Below, one piece after another: positions 17,563-25,353 of a DNA stretch of 64,000 nucleotides. The translations under genes were made by a program, and so were the position numbers. The notes under the pieces were generated by a model. It made no database searches. It saw only the letters and a program-made list of their open reading frames with translations, and was not told the DNA's origin. Source of the stretch: Marinithermofilum abyssi (GTDB lineage: Bacteria; Bacillota; Bacilli; Thermoactinomycetales; DSM-45169); NCBI RefSeq assembly GCF_014641195.1, contig NZ_BMHQ01000002.1, positions 310,001-374,000 of the forward strand, in the 5' to 3' direction. Within the stretch, counting starts at the first letter, position 1. Every line of letters begins with the position of its first letter.

Positions 17563-18768
17563 TTAAACCACCTGCAAAGCTTGTAACACATCCGCCTTCA
17601 GGTCGTCGATATGCTCGATGCCGACCGAGTAGCGCACGAAATTGGACGGAATCCCTGCTGTCCGCATTTGCTCTTCGTTCATCACACCTTCCCACATCGC
17701 CGCTGTGTGTACCACCAGTGAGTCGACTCCGCCCAGGCTGACTGCGTTAGAGGATAGTTTCAGTGCGGAAACGAAGCGCTGAGTCGCGTCATAACCACCT
17801 TTGATGGCAAAAGCGATCACCGCTCCGAATCCGCGCATTTGGCGTTTTGCCAACTCGTGTTGCGGATGGCTGGGAAGACCGGGGTAATACACACGCTCGA
17901 TCTGCGGCTGTGCTTCAAGAAATTCGGCCAAGGCGAGGGCGTTGGTGTTAATGCGCTCGATCCGCATCGGAAGCGTACGCAGACCACGCAATAGTAACCA
18001 CGCGTCCATCGGCGAGAGGACCGAGCCGACGGAGATATGCGTATGCCAAATACGCTCGGCTAACTCCTCGTTGGTACAGATTACACCAGCTGTCAAATCA
18101 TGATGTCCACCCAAATATTTGGTCGCGCTGTGAACAATCACATCGACGCCCAGATCATGAGGGCGCTGATTAATCGGCGACGCGAACGTGTTGTCGGCCA
18201 CGACGATGATGCCGCGCGGCCGGGCCAACTCCACCACGGCGGCCAGATCGGTCACTACCAAAGTCGGATTGGCTGGCGATTCCACCATGATGAGCTTTGT
18301 ATTGGGCCGAATCGCTGTGGCAAAGGCTGTGACGTCGGCTTGCTCGACCACGGTCACTTCGACACCAAATCGAGGCAGCATCTCGTCCATGATCTTGGCG
18401 GTACTCATATAATGCCGTGTCTGTGCTATCACATGGTCGCCTGCGCTGACCAGCGCTAAAAGGGTCGTAGCAATCGCCCCCATCCCGGAGCCGGTTACCA
18501 GTGCGGTTTCTGTTCCTTCGAGCTCAGCCATCACCTTCTTTAAGCGCTCATGCACTGGATTGCCATAACGCGTGTAATACCGGGGATGGCGGGGAGTTCC
18601 CGCCATGTCCGCGAATTCGGCGGCATCTTGTGCACGGAATGTGGCTGAGTAATAAATCGCAGGAGCTACCGTCCCGTCGTTGGTCACCCCATCATCAGCG
18701 TGTATAACCAAGGTTTCATCTCGAAGTTCACCGGGATTCAGCTCTTCATGATTCGATCGTTTGTTCAT
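17563..18768 (-). CDS. Cys/Met metabolism PLP enzyme (gamma-lyase/synthase type)
   Basis: This 401-residue fold-type I PLP enzyme belongs to the trans-sulfuration family. The cofactor lysine is in HSATKYLGGH, the PLP-phosphate motif is GSGMGAIATT, the ring-stacking Tyr lies in RYGNPVHERL, and DNTFASP is the Asp loop. It could be methionine gamma-lyase, cystathionine gamma-lyase or cystathionine gamma-synthase; the motifs do not decide. No methionine or cysteine pathway genes lie beside it. Codon choice is richer in GCG and CGC than in the flanks, which suggests acquisition. It is divergently transcribed from oxalate decarboxylase. Confidence 0.85.
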   Translation of the reverse strand: MNKRSNHEELNPGELRDETLVIHADDGVTNDGTVAPAIYYSATFRAQDAAEFADMAGTPRHPRYYTRYGNPVHERLKKVMAELEGTETALVTGSGMGAIATTLLALVSAGDHVIAQTRHYMSTAKIMDEMLPRFGVEVTVVEQADVTAFATAIRPNTKLIMVESPANPTLVVTDLAAVVELARPRGIIVVADNTFASPINQRPHDLGVDVIVHSATKYLGGHHDLTAGVICTNEELAERIWHTHISVGSVLSPMDAWLLLRGLRTLPMRIERINTNALALAEFLEAQPQIERVYYPGLPSHPQHELAKRQMRGFGAVIAFAIKGGYDATQRFVSALKLSSNAVSLGGVDSLVVHTAAMWEGVMNEEQMRTAGIPSNFVRYSVGIEHIDDLKADVLQALQVV

Positions 18769-18966
18769 ATCCCTCTCCCCTTTTCTTTGTTATCTTCATT
18801 AGATTGATGACAAACCTTTATGATATCTTCGACTCTTTTGCCCATTGTTTCCTTTCCTCCGACGCAGAAGTCCATCCCAAAAGTTGACCTACATCTTGCG
18901 TTGAGTTGTTATACGCCTAGTTGGGCGAATATACTGCATTAACTCAAATAGATGGAGGGATCATCG

Positions 18967-20181
18967 TTGAATCCAATGTATCCTTTGCATCCTTATAGAT
19001 ATCTACCACAGCCTATAAGGGAAGATGGCGCCGGTGGGGTCGATTTAGGTCCGCAGGACGTGATGCGCGACCTTGAGAACCCCGATATGCTGGTCCCGCC
19101 GGCCACCGACGCCGGAACGATCCCCAACTTGAAGTTCTCTTTCTCCGACACCCATATGTATTTAAAGCATGGCGGTTGGTCGCGGGAAGTGACAGTTAGA
19201 GAGCTGCCGATCGCAACCACGCTTGCGGGGGTGAACATGTATCTGACGCCGGGTGGTGTGCGTGAGTTGCATTGGCATAAACAAGCGGAGTGGGCTTTCA
19301 TGCTTTGGGGTCGTGCGCGCATCACCGCGGTCGACCAGAACGGGCGGAACTTCATAGCCGATGTCGGCATGGGCGATTTGTGGTACTTTCCCCCCGGAAT
19401 TCCACACTCGATTCAAGGGCTGGAGGAAGGCTGCGAGTTTCTACTCGTTTTCGACGACGGCAGCTTCTCTGAATTCGACACCTTTACCATCTCCGATTGG
19501 TTCGCGCACACACCGAAGGACGTGCTGGCGGCAAATTTCTGCGTACCGGAAAGAGCCTTTGCCCACATCCCGACGAAACAGCGATACATATTCCAAGCAA
19601 AGGTGCCCGGACCGCTGGAAAGCCAGGAGATATCGAGTCCTTACGGTACTGTGCCGAAGAGCTTCACACACCGGCTGCTTGCTCAGGACCCGATCGTAAC
19701 TCCGGGCGGGACTGTGCGCATCGTCGATTGCACCAACTTCCCCGTTTCGACTACCATTGCGGCGGCGCTGGTAGAAGTCAAGCCGGGCGGAATGAGGGAA
19801 ATGCACTGGCACCCGAATAACGACGAGTGGCAGTATTACCTCTTGGGCACGGCTCGCATGACGGTGTTCGCGGCAAATGGCGTGGCCCGAACTTTCAATT
19901 CCCGGGCCGGTGATGTAGGATATGTACCGTTCGCCATGGGGCACTACATCCAGAACACCGGTTACCAAAGCTTGTGGTTTCTGGAGATGTTCAAAAGTGA
20001 CCGCTTTGCCGACGTGTCGCTGAACCAGTGGATGGCGCTGACTCCCCGGGAGCTGGTAGAGGACCACTTGCATGTAGGACCGGAGCTGATGAACGCGTTG
20101 CGGAAGGAGAAATGGCCGGTCGTCAAATGCAAGCAGAGATTTGAGACTCGACACGCCCGAAGGCATGGGATTCTTGGGTAG
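18967..20181 (+). CDS. Oxalate decarboxylase (bicupin)
   Basis: This encodes 404 residues from TTG 18967, seven bases after GGAGGGA; an ATG at 18952 overlaps the ribosome site and is less likely. Both cupins keep full Mn sites: H102, H104, E108 and H147 ([10 protein letters not shown]), and H280, H282, E287 and H326 ([11 protein letters not shown]). The N-terminal active-site lid reads SEFDT (168-172) where B. subtilis OxdC has SENST; the Glu that is the proposed proton donor is retained at 169. The product would be formate plus CO2. B. subtilis OxdD of this family is a spore-coat enzyme, so a coat location is possible. No signal peptide is seen. Confidence 0.92.
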   Translation: MNPMYPLHPYRYLPQPIREDGAGGVDLGPQDVMRDLENPDMLVPPATDAGTIPNLKFSFSDTHMYLKHGGWSREVTVRELPIATTLAGVNMYLTPGGVRELHWHKQAEWAFMLWGRARITAVDQNGRNFIADVGMGDLWYFPPGIPHSIQGLEEGCEFLLVFDDGSFSEFDTFTISDWFAHTPKDVLAANFCVPERAFAHIPTKQRYIFQAKVPGPLESQEISSPYGTVPKSFTHRLLAQDPIVTPGGTVRIVDCTNFPVSTTIAAALVEVKPGGMREMHWHPNNDEWQYYLLGTARMTVFAANGVARTFNSRAGDVGYVPFAMGHYIQNTGYQSLWFLEMFKSDRFADVSLNQWMALTPRELVEDHLHVGPELMNALRKEKWPVVKCKQRFETRHARRHGILG

Positions 20182-20199
20182 TTAGCGTCCTCCATTCAT

Positions 20200-20462
20200 T
20201 TCTGCTTCGGACAACTCCCAAGTTCAGGGCTGTCTCATTGATGGAAAGATCCAGGTGGGGTGACCGCACCGGCACCAGACGTACCAAATCATGTCCACGA
20301 ATATGGGGGACCACTACATTTTGGCGATGTTCATGTCCACCATTTCTCTTGCGTTACTGGGCCACCCATTCCGTTGCCGGATGGAGGTCACTACCACATC
20401 ATTGAACAACGATAAACGGCGAGATCCCCCATACGCATTCCTATACGGGAGAAGCAAGATAA
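20200..20462 (+). pseudogene. YmaF-family protein remnant (His-rich)
   Basis: Reading the plus strand gives the His/Gly-rich pattern of YmaF proteins. One frame (20251-20415) reads APAPDVPNHVHEYGGPL, then HFGDVHVHHF, then TGPPIPLPDGGHYHII. The adjacent frame (to 20462) continues NGEIPHTHSYTG and stops. A further open stretch upstream (QGCLIDGKIQVG) would join if one G were added near 20260. So one or two single-base shifts break a gene of at least 85 codons. No start codon with a ribosome site was found. YmaF function is unknown; the many His suggest metal or surface binding. Confidence 0.6.
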
Positions 20463-20660
20463 CCTCTGATATAACGGTTCTGTCAAACCTACCCAAGTCG
20501 TTATCTGAATCCCCCGACCCTGCCCTCATGCGGCTAATTTTCACGGTTTAATTAAAGCGAGATATTATTTATTTTTGTACTTAGGTATCTCTGTCCATGT
20601 CAAATGACAACAGAGAAGCATAATAAAAATATAGCTCTGATCCGAAAGGGGGAGAGGTTT

Positions 20661-20768
20661 ATGAGTGGCTACGGTTACGGTTACGGATTCGGTTTGCGCC
20701 GACTGCTTCTCTTTCTGTTGGTAATCGCCACCATTTTCGCCCTTGTTGGCGTCTTTCATGGGTACTAA
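20661..20768 (+). CDS. YjcZ-family small sporulation protein
   Basis: This 35-residue protein starts at ATG 20661, with AAAGGGGGAGAGG upstream. The N-terminus is a Gly-Tyr run (SGYGYGYGFG), followed by two basic residues and one transmembrane helix (LLLFLLVIATIFALVGVF) ending HGY. This is the form of YjcZ-family sporulation membrane proteins, made in the forespore or mother cell in Bacillus. Expression from a sporulation promoter is expected but not visible with confidence. A terminator follows. Confidence 0.75.
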   Translation: MSGYGYGYGFGLRRLLLFLLVIATIFALVGVFHGY

Positions 20769-20829
20769 TTTCTCGAAAGTGCCCTGTTGAGAAAAGTGAA
20801 TACCACTGGTGTGAATTCCCCCTTTTTCT

Positions 20830-20863
20830 CAAAAAAGCCGATCTTTTTACGGCTTTTTTCTTT
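20830..20863 (+). terminator. Intrinsic terminator after the YjcZ-like gene
   Basis: AAAAAAGCCG and CGGCTTTTTT form a 10-bp stem around ATCTTTTTA, followed by CTTTTT. Confidence 0.85.
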
Positions 20864-21069
20864 TTGCCACATTTAAGTCAATGTTAGAAGGATATTTAAC
20901 TAATCACCAGCCTCATTATATACTCCAACTTCTGCTGCTTACCGCATGACTTGAGAATGTTTTTATTTTAAGGATCCCACCGGAGGCGGTCGGCAACTGA
21001 TCTAGTGCGTAGGTTAAGTCATAACATATCTCTCCCTTAACACGGTCTAAAAACGGGGAGAGGATTCGA
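20864..21069. other. Gene-free stretch before the GMC remnant
   Basis: The DNA is AT-rich with no supported gene. GGGGAGAGG at 21054-21063 is the ribosome site of the broken GMC oxidoreductase gene. Confidence 0.4.
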
Positions 21070-22010
21070 TTGAGCCAGCAATGGGTATTTGACTATATCG
21101 TTATAGGAACCGGCCCCGCGGGTGCTGTTATGGCGAAAACCCTTACGGATGATAAAAAAACGTCCGTTCTAGCGGGGGAAAATCACGATAAAGACCGGCC
21201 AATTAGAGATTCTACATTTGCTTTAGAGCTTGAAGAACGTTTTTTTCCGCAATACTTTTGGCAGGGAGAAGGGGTTCCTCAAAAAGGGCTAGATGAACGG
21301 TCTTTTGAGTGGACCACGGGTCGGCTCGCCGGGGGTGGTTCTTCGATCAATGGTGAGCAGTATGTACGACCCACATCGGACGTACTCCGGGAATGGCAAA
21401 AACTTTTGGGAGATCTTTGGTCTTCTCGGCGGTAGGTGCAGATCAGAATCGTCGGGGGGTACAGCTTATTGGGATTGGCTCAGGTGGTTTACTAACTATT
21501 GCAATCCTCTACCTGTAGCCAAAAAGCCGGGGAAGCATTGAAATACAGAGCAATGACCCCTTGCAAATTGAACTTGCCGATGAAGGTTTCCTTGAGAATC
21601 CCGCTGATCTGGAAGCCGTAAAAAACATCTACAGGATATACATTAAGAAAATTGCGTCTAGGTTGGCAGCTATTGATCCTGCATACCAACTTCTATCCCC
21701 ATCCCTGGAAATCATTGATGACGATACTAAACTAGAAGAATTTATCAAAGAAAATTTTGAACATAACCACCACCAACAAGGCTCTCTTCGGATGGCACCT
21801 TTTGAAAAAGAAGGAGTTGTTGATCGTCGCGGGAGAGTTCACGGCGTTAGGGACTTGATTATCGCTGATGCTTCGATCGTTCCTTTTACTGTAGATGGAA
21901 ATACCTCAGCTACCGCGTATCTAATTGGTTTTACCATTGCACAGCAATTGCTTAAACAGAAACGTAGAAGGGGCTCCTTTATTGATTCTTTAGATAGGTT
22001 TGAGGAGTGA
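21070..22010 (+). pseudogene. GMC oxidoreductase with internal deletion
   Basis: The N-terminus (TTG 21070 after GGGGAGAGG) carries the FAD motif DYIVIGTGPAGAVMAKTL and the GMC loop TTGRLAGGGSSINGEQY, up to about residue 115. The C-terminal domain appears in another frame from about 21517 after an in-frame TAG (PKSRGSIEIQSNDP), then NHHQQGSLRMAP with the active-site His, and DASIVPFTVDGNTSATAYLI. A normal GMC enzyme is 500-550 residues; here over 200 in the middle are gone and at least one stop intervenes. GMC enzymes oxidise alcohols or sugars; the substrate of the parent is unknown. Composition is AT-richer than the core genome. Confidence 0.85.
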
Positions 22011-22179
22011 AAACTTTTTGGGAAGGTAACGCTATTTAAATAGGTTTGACACCACAAGCAATTAAATTAAAAAAAAAAAGACTACGATGGTGTTACTCCT
22101 TTTTTTATGCTTAATATTAGCCGTGCCTCTGACATTAGAAGTTACCTATTTTAATAGAGAAGGTGATTACTGACAACAT

Positions 22180-22362
22180 AAAAAATGCTGTTGGTATGGC
22201 GACTACGACCCGCATCCTTATGAAGGAATAGAAAAACCTTTATCTCAAATTATTGAAGACTTTCGATTCATTCTATTGAAAAACTGCGGTCATGACCCTT
22301 GGATGCCTCAAATAAACAAGGTCTATTATCGGATAACCACAAACGGTCTCATCATTTCATAA
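22180..22362 (+). pseudogene. Alpha/beta-hydrolase C-terminal fragment
   Basis: A plus-strand frame reads GDYDPHPYEGIEKPL, then EDFRFILLKNCGHDPW, the pattern around the catalytic Asp (GDYDPHP) and catalytic His (NCGHDPW) of alpha/beta hydrolases. The frame has no start, and nothing hydrolase-like precedes it, so this is a truncated tail. It overlaps the 3' end of the convergent laccase gene by about 37 bases. Confidence 0.55.
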
Positions 22363-23855
22363 TCCTCATGCTCCAGTATATGACAATGCCACACATACAA
22401 ACCTGTATAAGGACCAAATTTCATGATCATTCGAGTTACCTGTTTAGGATTAGCTCTTATTGTATCCTTCCATCCTCTTTCTTTTGGTTCAGGAGGGATC
22501 GACGGGCCAGTGTAATGGATGACTCTCTCCTTTTTAAATCGTTCTACATCGAAAGCTCTCCGGTCAAGTATTTGGAAATCAATTAAGTGAAAATGAATAG
22601 GATGTGTATCGTCAGTTAAGTTGATGAGATGCCATATTTCGGTTGACCCCAATTTTGGATCTTCTGTTATGGGGTCACCCCACCTTTTACCATCTAATAA
22701 CATGAATTCACGACCGTACTGATCGGTTATATCATCTAATGTTAAATATCTTATCTTTGAAGCTGATTGTTCTCTCTGTTTGGGAAGAGGCCCCATATAA
22801 GACGGTATAACACTCGTATCAATACTTGAAAGAGGAAGAGTTACTCTAAATTGTATCAATGTACCTACCGTATTTGGATTTGGCGGATCGCCGCTTGGAA
22901 AAGGAGCAGGGGCATCATTTGTCATGATAATATTCTTTCCCTCAAGATTGGTAAAATCAATGATGACATCTGCTCTTTCTGCAGGAGCCAACATGATTTC
23001 TTCGACTCCTATCGGGTATTCCATCAATCCTCCATCCGTTCCGATTTGATAAATAAGTTGTCCCGAATCAAGCTTGATCTTATAGAAACGGGTGTTAGAT
23101 GCATTTAGCAGCCTAAATCGATATTTACGTGGTTCCACTTTTAAATAGGGCCATACTTTTCCATTCACCAAGATGGTATCCCCTATAAATTCAGGAACTA
23201 CCGATGTTTCTAATTCCGGGACTGGTTTTTCTGGCTGCCTCGGGTAATAAAGAGAACCGTCTTCATTAAAAGACTTGTCTTGTATCATAAGAGGGATTTC
23301 ATATGGACCACATGGCAAATTCAATAAGCGTTCCTGTTGATCTCTTACAAGGTAAAACCCTGCGAGGCCTGCATACACATTGAGTCTTGTGATACCAAGT
23401 GCATGGTCGTGGTGAGTGCAGGCTCGCATGTAATTATCATATTGATATACTTTCTTTGTATAATAGGGACCGACTTGTTCAAATCCTTTTGTAAACCAAG
23501 CCTCCGGATAGCCATCGCTTTCAGGTTCAACGCTAGCTCCGTGTACATGTACCACCGTTCTTACTTCCGGTACATCCATATGGGCACCATGTACCGTATA
23601 GTCTACCGGTAAAAGATGCTTTGCGGGAAGATTGTTGATCCATTTAACGAACACTTTTTCTCCGCTTTCCACCTCAATGGTAGGGCCTGGATAGCTGCCT
23701 TCATACCCCAAAACCGTTGTATCATTTAACTTACTATGGAGAGATTGCTTAAATTCCGTCATATTCACTTCATAATAAGTATGAAATTGATCTTTTCGAC
23801 GAGGTTTTAAAATAGGGAGAATGGGAAGTTCATCGACAAATTTAGAGAGAATCAT
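22326..23855 (-). CDS. CotA-type multicopper oxidase (spore-coat laccase)
   Basis: This 509-residue protein has three cupredoxin domains. Copper ligands are visible: HVHG (103-105), HHDH (148-151), HPIHFH (near 418), and HCHILEHEDYEMM near the end with the type-1 Cys, His and axial Met. Close relatives are B. subtilis CotA and bacterial bilirubin oxidases, which oxidise phenols, ABTS or bilirubin and reduce O2 to water. The CotA sequence WYHDH is here THHDH (147-151), so the Trp and Tyr before the ligands differ. There is no signal peptide, as for coat proteins. AT content is high. Confidence 0.92.
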   Translation of the reverse strand: MILSKFVDELPILPILKPRRKDQFHTYYEVNMTEFKQSLHSKLNDTTVLGYEGSYPGPTIEVESGEKVFVKWINNLPAKHLLPVDYTVHGAHMDVPEVRTVVHVHGASVEPESDGYPEAWFTKGFEQVGPYYTKKVYQYDNYMRACTHHDHALGITRLNVYAGLAGFYLVRDQQERLLNLPCGPYEIPLMIQDKSFNEDGSLYYPRQPEKPVPELETSVVPEFIGDTILVNGKVWPYLKVEPRKYRFRLLNASNTRFYKIKLDSGQLIYQIGTDGGLMEYPIGVEEIMLAPAERADVIIDFTNLEGKNIIMTNDAPAPFPSGDPPNPNTVGTLIQFRVTLPLSSIDTSVIPSYMGPLPKQREQSASKIRYLTLDDITDQYGREFMLLDGKRWGDPITEDPKLGSTEIWHLINLTDDTHPIHFHLIDFQILDRRAFDVERFKKERVIHYTGPSIPPEPKERGWKDTIRANPKQVTRMIMKFGPYTGLYVWHCHILEHEDYEMMRPFVVIR

Positions 23856-23887
23856 ATTTCCGCTCCTTATAAAATACTAATTCTTAA

Positions 23888-24103
23888 TTAATCTATTGGA
23901 TCAATCCAAAAATATGTGCAAGTTCTCCCCTTTTGCAGAAGTCGCCGATTAGGTGAGAAGCTGAAGGGTTTTTCTTGTTTTTGTCTTTTCCTGATTATTC
24001 CGCTATGGTTCGGTAAGATCGGGATTACCCACTCCCGACGGCGAATTTCCTGGTTTAAGCCTTCCAACCTGTTGGTTGTGCGTAGCCCTCGATAGGGCTT
24101 CAA
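23888..24103 (-). pseudogene. IS256-type transposase C-terminal scrap
   Basis: The frame starts LRTTNRLEGLNQEIRRREWV, matching the conserved C-terminal block of IS256/mutator transposases (TTNxxExLNxEIRRRxRVI). The rest of the ~400-residue enzyme is absent, and downstream residues diverge after ILPN. No terminal inverted repeats were recognised. It marks past insertion activity at the right end of the accessory region. Confidence 0.7.
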
Positions 24104-24500
24104 AAGCTAGAAATTAACGTTGTGATAAGAAGAGCTGAAAATCCTTATGTTATGGGGATTTTAGGCTTTTTTGGTGGAGGAGAGGAATCTGAGGTAAGGC
24201 GTTTAGAGAAAAAAGGGGATTTGCGATCCCAGATTTCGCGTTGTGTTACTGGGCGGGATATCGGGTAAGTGTGATGTGTCCCGGCTCAAGATTTCGGATA
24301 CCCATTTGACCGTTAAATCAGGATGTTTGCGCGTGGGACACAAAGGCAGGAAACAGCGGGAGATTGATTTGTTGAACCAGGCCAGAAAGCTAGGGATGTA
24401 GTCCAATGTTTCACGACTTATGAAATAGCGGACAAACCCAATCTTCAGCCGCTTTTCATGCGGTTTGGTTGGAAGGGCTTAGTTCAAAAAAGCGGCGACA
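24104..24500. other. 400-base stretch without a recognised gene
   Basis: A hairpin GAAAATCC...GGGGATTTT followed by TTTTTTGG (about 24137-24172) may be a plus-strand terminator. A 67-codon minus-strand frame (24203-24406) has no ribosome site and matches no family I know. It may be further debris of mobile elements. Confidence 0.35.
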
Positions 24501-24629
24501 TTATTCTGTCTCCGACCTTTGTATAAAATCATCCTTGCATGGTTCGCAAAGGCCAAGCAGAATTTCATCACGTTCCTCTTCCTCGTGATATCTTTCTTCC
24601 GCTCCACAAATTTCACAGATTTTTTTCAT
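24501..24629 (-). CDS. 42-residue double-CxxC protein of the fdh operon
   Basis: The ATG at 24629 is preceded by GAGGG with six bases spacing. The product has two CxxC pairs (CEIC at 5-8 and CEPC at 28-31) around a very acidic centre (EEEERDE), a probable zinc ribbon. The start lies inside the end of the HMA-like gene (overlap ~17 bases), so it is the last cistron of fdhF-DUF1641-HMA-like. The location suggests an accessory for formate dehydrogenase or metal handling; this is inference. It stops at TAA 24501-24503. Confidence 0.7.
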   Translation of the reverse strand: MKKICEICGAEERYHEEEERDEILLGLCEPCKDDFIQRSETE

Positions 24630-24846
24630 GTTCATCCCTCACTTGAAAACCGGAATCAATGACGGCTTGTTCGAAATCGTGTAATGACGCAGCATTTTTG
24701 TTAAAGGAAACAACAGCTTCCCCCTTTGACAAGTTGATGTCGACTTGACGAACTCCCCATACGTCACGAAGACTGGCCAACACACGGTCCAGGTCTTTTT
24801 GATCCTTCATTCCTTTGATCATGATGGTTTCTTTCTTCATCTCCAA
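24613..24846 (-). CDS. HMA-like ferredoxin-fold protein lacking CxxC
   Basis: This 77-residue protein has the beta-alpha-beta-beta-alpha-beta pattern of heavy-metal-associated domains (ETIMIKGM, LRDVWGVRQVDINLSKGEAVV, FEQAVIDSGFQV). The metal-binding CxxC that should follow the first strand (GMxCxxC) is replaced by GMKDQKDL, and the protein has no cysteine. It is therefore unlikely to carry copper in the usual way. It follows DUF1641 by six bases in the formate dehydrogenase operon and overlaps the double-CxxC protein; metal ligands may come from that partner (inference). Confidence 0.75.
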   Translation of the reverse strand: MEMKKETIMIKGMKDQKDLDRVLASLRDVWGVRQVDINLSKGEAVVSFNKNAASLHDFEQAVIDSGFQVRDEHEKNL

Positions 24847-24852
24847 TCCTCC

Positions 24853-25353
24853 TCACTTTTCTTCACGATTGGATTCATCCCTGAAGGATTCGCCCATTCC
24901 CCGTAAGATCGCCAACATCGTGGCCATGGACAGACGAATGGCCGGGTCTCTCGCGTATTTGGCCATTTCCCACAGGCTTGGCGTTTTTCCATTGGACATA
25001 ACCTGTTCGGAAGCTTCCAAACCGCGGGAAAGGCCGTGAAACATCTTTTGCACGCGCACGGGTTCGATTTCTCCCAGCCCCTGAACCAGCGTCACGGCAT
25101 TTTTCAATAGGTGGTGCATTTTAGGTTGGTTGAGCTGTTGAATGGCAATCAACCCCACATCGTGGCGGTTTTCCAGCAACCCCTTGATTATCGCCAATAC
25201 TCCCATCTCCTGCAGCTGACGGACAATCTCCAACAGGTCCAGGATGGTCTCTCGATTGTCTGCGATTGCTTTGATCAGATCCTGTATCGCCTGGGCTTGC
25301 ACTTGCTCGGGTGTAGGTTCAACCCGGTGAATGTCACGAATGGGCTTGGCCAT
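24853..25353 (-). CDS. DUF1641 protein (YrhD-like), formate dehydrogenase partner
   Basis: This encodes 166 residues, helical, with the DUF1641 signature in the C-terminal half (LGEIEPVRVQKMFHGLSRGLE, then LWEMAKYARDPAIRLSM, split here by short gaps). It overlaps the end of fdhF by about 20 bases, so the two are co-translated. In B. subtilis yrhD lies next to the formate dehydrogenase gene yrhE, and DUF1641 proteins recur as small partners of such enzymes. The function is not established. Confidence 0.85.
   Translation of the reverse strand: MAKPIRDIHRVEPTPEQVQAQAIQDLIKAIADNRETILDLLEIVRQLQEMGVLAIIKGLLENRHDVGLIAIQQLNQPKMHHLLKNAVTLVQGLGEIEPVRVQKMFHGLSRGLEASEQVMSNGKTPSLWEMAKYARDPAIRLSMATMLAILRGMGESFRDESNREEK

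Noticed and set aside
20314-20544. Minus-strand 76-codon frame after oxalate decarboxylase
   Set aside because: The plus strand of the same DNA carries the YmaF pattern, so this is an antisense shadow.
24203-24406. Minus-strand 67-codon frame beside the transposase scrap
   Set aside because: No ribosome site, no recognised family, and the region looks like mobile-element debris.
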